A stretch of DNA of 64,000 nucleotides from Labrenzia sp. R4_2. Lineage in GTDB: Bacteria; Pseudomonadota; Alphaproteobacteria; Rhizobiales; Stappiaceae. Below are positions 62,115-64,000 of the stretch, piece after piece (the first letter of the stretch is position 1; the number at the start of each line of letters is the position of its first letter). Location of the stretch: NCBI RefSeq assembly GCF_017743865.1, contig NZ_JAGHRJ010000003.1, forward strand, positions 372,001-436,000, in the 5' to 3' direction. Below the pieces are notes generated by a model. It saw only the letters and a program-made list of their open reading frames with translations. It was not told the origin of the DNA and did not search any database. The position numbers and the translations under genes are program-made.

Positions 62115-63367
62115 AAAAAGCACTAGTTTTTGCCGCAGTTGCCGCGGGCATGACGACGCTGAGTACCGGCGTTCAGGCTCAGGACTGCACCACAAAAATC
62201 GGCGCCGCATTGCCGACATCCGTCGACTGGGGACGGCCAATTGCCGAAGTGGCGCAATTTGCCGTTGATCAGGTCAATGAAGCAGGCGGCGCTGGTGGCT
62301 GTACCATCGAGATGGTCTTGCGGGACACCCAGGTGGATCCAAAAGTTGGCGTCGATGCAGCGAAGGCGCTTGTTGACCTTGAAGGCGTCAAGGTTCTGCT
62401 CGGTGCCGTCTCTTCTGGTGTTTCCATGCCGATCCTGACCTCGGTCACGGTGCCTGCAGGTGTCATGCAGATGTCCTGCTGCTCCTCATCAACGGCGTTC
62501 ACCAAGCTGTCGGAGGAAGGCAAGACCAACGGGCTCTGGTTCCGGACCTTTGCAACCACCGGCGTGCAATCTGCCATGGGTGCGAAGGTGGCTGCAGATA
62601 AGGGCTGGAAGTCTGTCGCCATTCTCTACAAGAACGATGACTGGGGCCAGGACATGTCCCGTCTGATCGCAGCAGACTTCGCAGCCGCGGGCGTTGAAGT
62701 GACAGCCAATGTTGCGATCAATGATGCCCAACCGTCTTACCGCGCGGAAGTCACCGAAGCTTTGACCAGCCAGCCCGATGCGCTTTACCTCGCTCTGTAT
62801 CCTACGGAAGGCAAGTCAGCGGTTCGCGAGTGGATTTCGCTTGGTGGAACACAGAATATGATCCTGGCGAATTCTCTGAAATCCGATGAGTTCCGGGACA
62901 GCGTCGGCCTGCAATATCTCGGAAACGCGTTCGGCACAGATACGGCTTCACCGCGGGTCGAGAGCGCGGATGCTTTCAAGGCGGCCTATGAAGCGAAATT
63001 CGGATCACAGCCGAACGGCCCGGGTCTGGCAAACAGCTATGACGCAGCAATGATCGCCTTGCTTGCGATGGAAGCGGCCGGCAAGGATGCTTCCGGTGCC
63101 GACATCGCTGCAGCGGTTGCCAAGGTGACGGATCCGAATGGCACGGCGATCACTGCAGATACCGCCGGGTTCAAGGCCGCAAAAACCACGCTCGCGGAGG
63201 GCGGCACTGTGATGTACCAGGGCGCGACAGGGAATGTCCGCTTTGATGCTAACGGAGACGTCTCCGCACCGGCCGTTATCTGGAAGTTCACCGACAGCGG
63301 TACGGAAGAAGTTGAATATCTGTCCCTGACAGAAGTGGATGCTTTCATTGCATCCTTGAAGAAATAA
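62111..63367 (+). CDS. branched-chain-type ABC substrate-binding protein
   Basis: A 418-residue periplasmic binding protein (type I fold, Leu/Ile/Val-binding-like). Signal peptide cleaves near VQAQ-DC (residue 23). The first domain begins IGAALPTSVDWGRPIAEVAQFAVDQVNEAGG. A stretch with two adjacent cysteines (QMSCCSSSTAF, about 121-131) lies where these proteins contact the ligand, and the AILYKNDDWGQDMSRL hinge region follows. The ligand could be an amino acid, amide, urea-like or aromatic acid; nothing in the sequence decides it. Last gene of the operon, followed by a terminator. Confidence 0.92.
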   Translation: MKKALVFAAVAAGMTTLSTGVQAQDCTTKIGAALPTSVDWGRPIAEVAQFAVDQVNEAGGAGGCTIEMVLRDTQVDPKVGVDAAKALVDLEGVKVLLGAVSSGVSMPILTSVTVPAGVMQMSCCSSSTAFTKLSEEGKTNGLWFRTFATTGVQSAMGAKVAADKGWKSVAILYKNDDWGQDMSRLIAADFAAAGVEVTANVAINDAQPSYRAEVTEALTSQPDALYLALYPTEGKSAVREWISLGGTQNMILANSLKSDEFRDSVGLQYLGNAFGTDTASPRVESADAFKAAYEAKFGSQPNGPGLANSYDAAMIALLAMEAAGKDASGADIAAAVAKVTDPNGTAITADTAGFKAAKTTLAEGGTVMYQGATGNVRFDANGDVSAPAVIWKFTDSGTEEVEYLSLTEVDAFIASLKK

Positions 63368-63390
63368 GGTTTTCCAAATGTGAAGTTCGA

Positions 63391-63423
63391 AGCCAGGCTG
63401 CCCGGTGCAGCCTGGCTTTTTTT
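63391..63423 (+). terminator. terminator after the ABC importer operon
   Basis: Perfect 11-bp stem AGCCAGGCTGC / GCAGCCTGGCT with a 5-base loop, followed by a run of seven T residues. It sits 24 bp after the binding-protein stop, just before the convergent aminotransferase gene. Confidence 0.95.
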
Positions 63424-63436
63424 GATGCCGGTCTCG

Positions 63437-64000
63437 TCAAGTTGCCAATACGGTGTTCACTGCTGCTTTGGTTGCGGTCACGACTGTGTCGACCTCAGTC
63501 TGGTTTATGCAAAGCGGCGGCGCAAATCCGAGAATGTCGCCTTGCGGCATGGCTCGGGAAATGACGCCATGTTTCAAGAGCTCACCGGCAAGGATTGGGC
63601 CGATCTTTCGCGCCGGGTCAAAGAGTGCCCTTAAAGATCTGTCTTCGACAAACTCAATCGCCATAAGAAGGCCTTCGCCGCGAATGTCGCCAACATTTGG
63701 GTGGTCTCCGAGCGCATCTTGAAGGGCAGCCTTCATGTAAGTTCCCATGGCTGTCGCATTCTTCACGAGGCCAAGGCTGTCCACCAGTTCCAAGTTTGCG
63801 ATACCTGCGGCCGCTCCAATTGGATGCGCTGAATAGGTCCAGCCGTGGCCGATCGGTCCGTTTTCATCCGTGCCTTGCTCCAGAACTTTCCAGACCTTGT
63901 CGGACACAATGGACCCGGACAACGGCGCGTAAGCAGACGTTAGGCCTTTGGCGATCGTGATGATGTCAGCTTCAATGTTGTAGTGTTCAGAACCGAACAT
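63437..64000 (-). CDS. class-III aminotransferase, C-terminal part (partial)
   Basis: The 3' end of a PLP-dependent class-III (omega-type) aminotransferase; its 5' part lies beyond the right edge and the Met at 64000 is internal. The PLP lysine is in ADIITIAKGLTSAYAPLSG, followed by GHGWTYSAHPIGAAAGIANLEL and GDIRGEGLLMAIEFVEDR, all typical of the family. About 187 residues are present. Convergent with the ABC importer operon; it may belong to the same catabolic region, which is inference only. Confidence 0.92.
   Translation of the reverse strand: MFGSEHYNIEADIITIAKGLTSAYAPLSGSIVSDKVWKVLEQGTDENGPIGHGWTYSAHPIGAAAGIANLELVDSLGLVKNATAMGTYMKAALQDALGDHPNVGDIRGEGLLMAIEFVEDRSLRALFDPARKIGPILAGELLKHGVISRAMPQGDILGFAPPLCINQTEVDTVVTATKAAVNTVLAT

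Noticed and set aside
1-64000. CRISPR arrays, insertion sequences, prophage or integrative elements
   Set aside because: No regularly spaced repeats, transposase or integrase genes, or tRNA-end duplications were seen; the single tRNA gene has no repeated 3' end nearby.

Overview
The window reads as chromosomal DNA of an alphaproteobacterium, probably of the Rhizobiales/Stappiaceae type (Roseibium/Labrenzia-like). This rests on gene content and order: the rpmH-rnpA-yidC-engB-argB-(HAD nucleotidase)-dapD-dapE-truA-fmt-def neighbourhood, a complete cpa/tad pilus locus, a group-2 Mrp antiporter operon with fused A/B subunits, and a MaoC-Pta fusion next to acetate kinase. The assignment is inferred from protein character, not from a database search. 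No rRNA, CRISPR array, insertion sequence or prophage was seen; there is one tRNA (Arg-ACG).

Layout. 1-2.8 kb: end of an unidentified gene, then acetate kinase and a MaoC/phosphate acetyltransferase fusion. 2.9-14.9 kb: Tad (Flp) pilus locus, with two TadE-like pseudopilins and a stand-alone secretin N-terminal-domain protein on the minus strand, divergent from flp-cpaA-cpaB-cpaC-cpaD-cpaE-cpaF-tadB-tadC, and a convergent TadD lipoprotein. 15-22 kb: M17 aminopeptidase, MarR-type regulator, NlpC/P60 hydrolase, RmuC, def-fmt-GNAT-truA. 22-36.4 kb: membrane proteins (DUF2189, MscS, DUF805), lysine genes dapE and dapD, a DMT exporter with a LysR regulator, pyrimidine nucleotidase-argB, engB, a CatB-type acetyltransferase, yidC, rnpA and rpmH. 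36.7-44 kb: TVP38 protein plus flavin disulfide reductase, an orphan histidine kinase, tRNA-Arg and an NtrC-type two-component pair.

44-51 kb: a tightly coupled Mrp operon (mnhA/B fusion, C, D, E, F, G) whose last subunit carries an extra C-terminal region resembling two universal-stress domains. 51-55 kb: a metal ABC transporter operon (ATPase, permease, TroA/ZnuA-like binding protein) preceded by a cobalamin riboswitch and by two very small translationally coupled reading frames. A second cobalamin riboswitch in the same orientation sits after the transporter with no B12 or cobalt gene behind it; the next real gene is mnhA. 55-63.4 kb: a probable catabolic island with an aldo/keto reductase-RidA fusion and a GntR regulator, divergent from a TIGR04076-like protein, a second aldo/keto reductase and a five-gene branched-chain-type ABC importer. 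The window ends inside a class-III aminotransferase.

The most novel material is in 50.9-54.9 kb: a pair of related B12 riboswitches, unannotated small ORFs that link riboswitch control to the transporter, a predicted cobalt role for a zinc-family transporter, and an apparently orphaned aptamer. Next come the MnhG-stress-domain fusion, the AKR-RidA fusion cluster, and a sigma-54 activator with a non-consensus GAFTSA loop.
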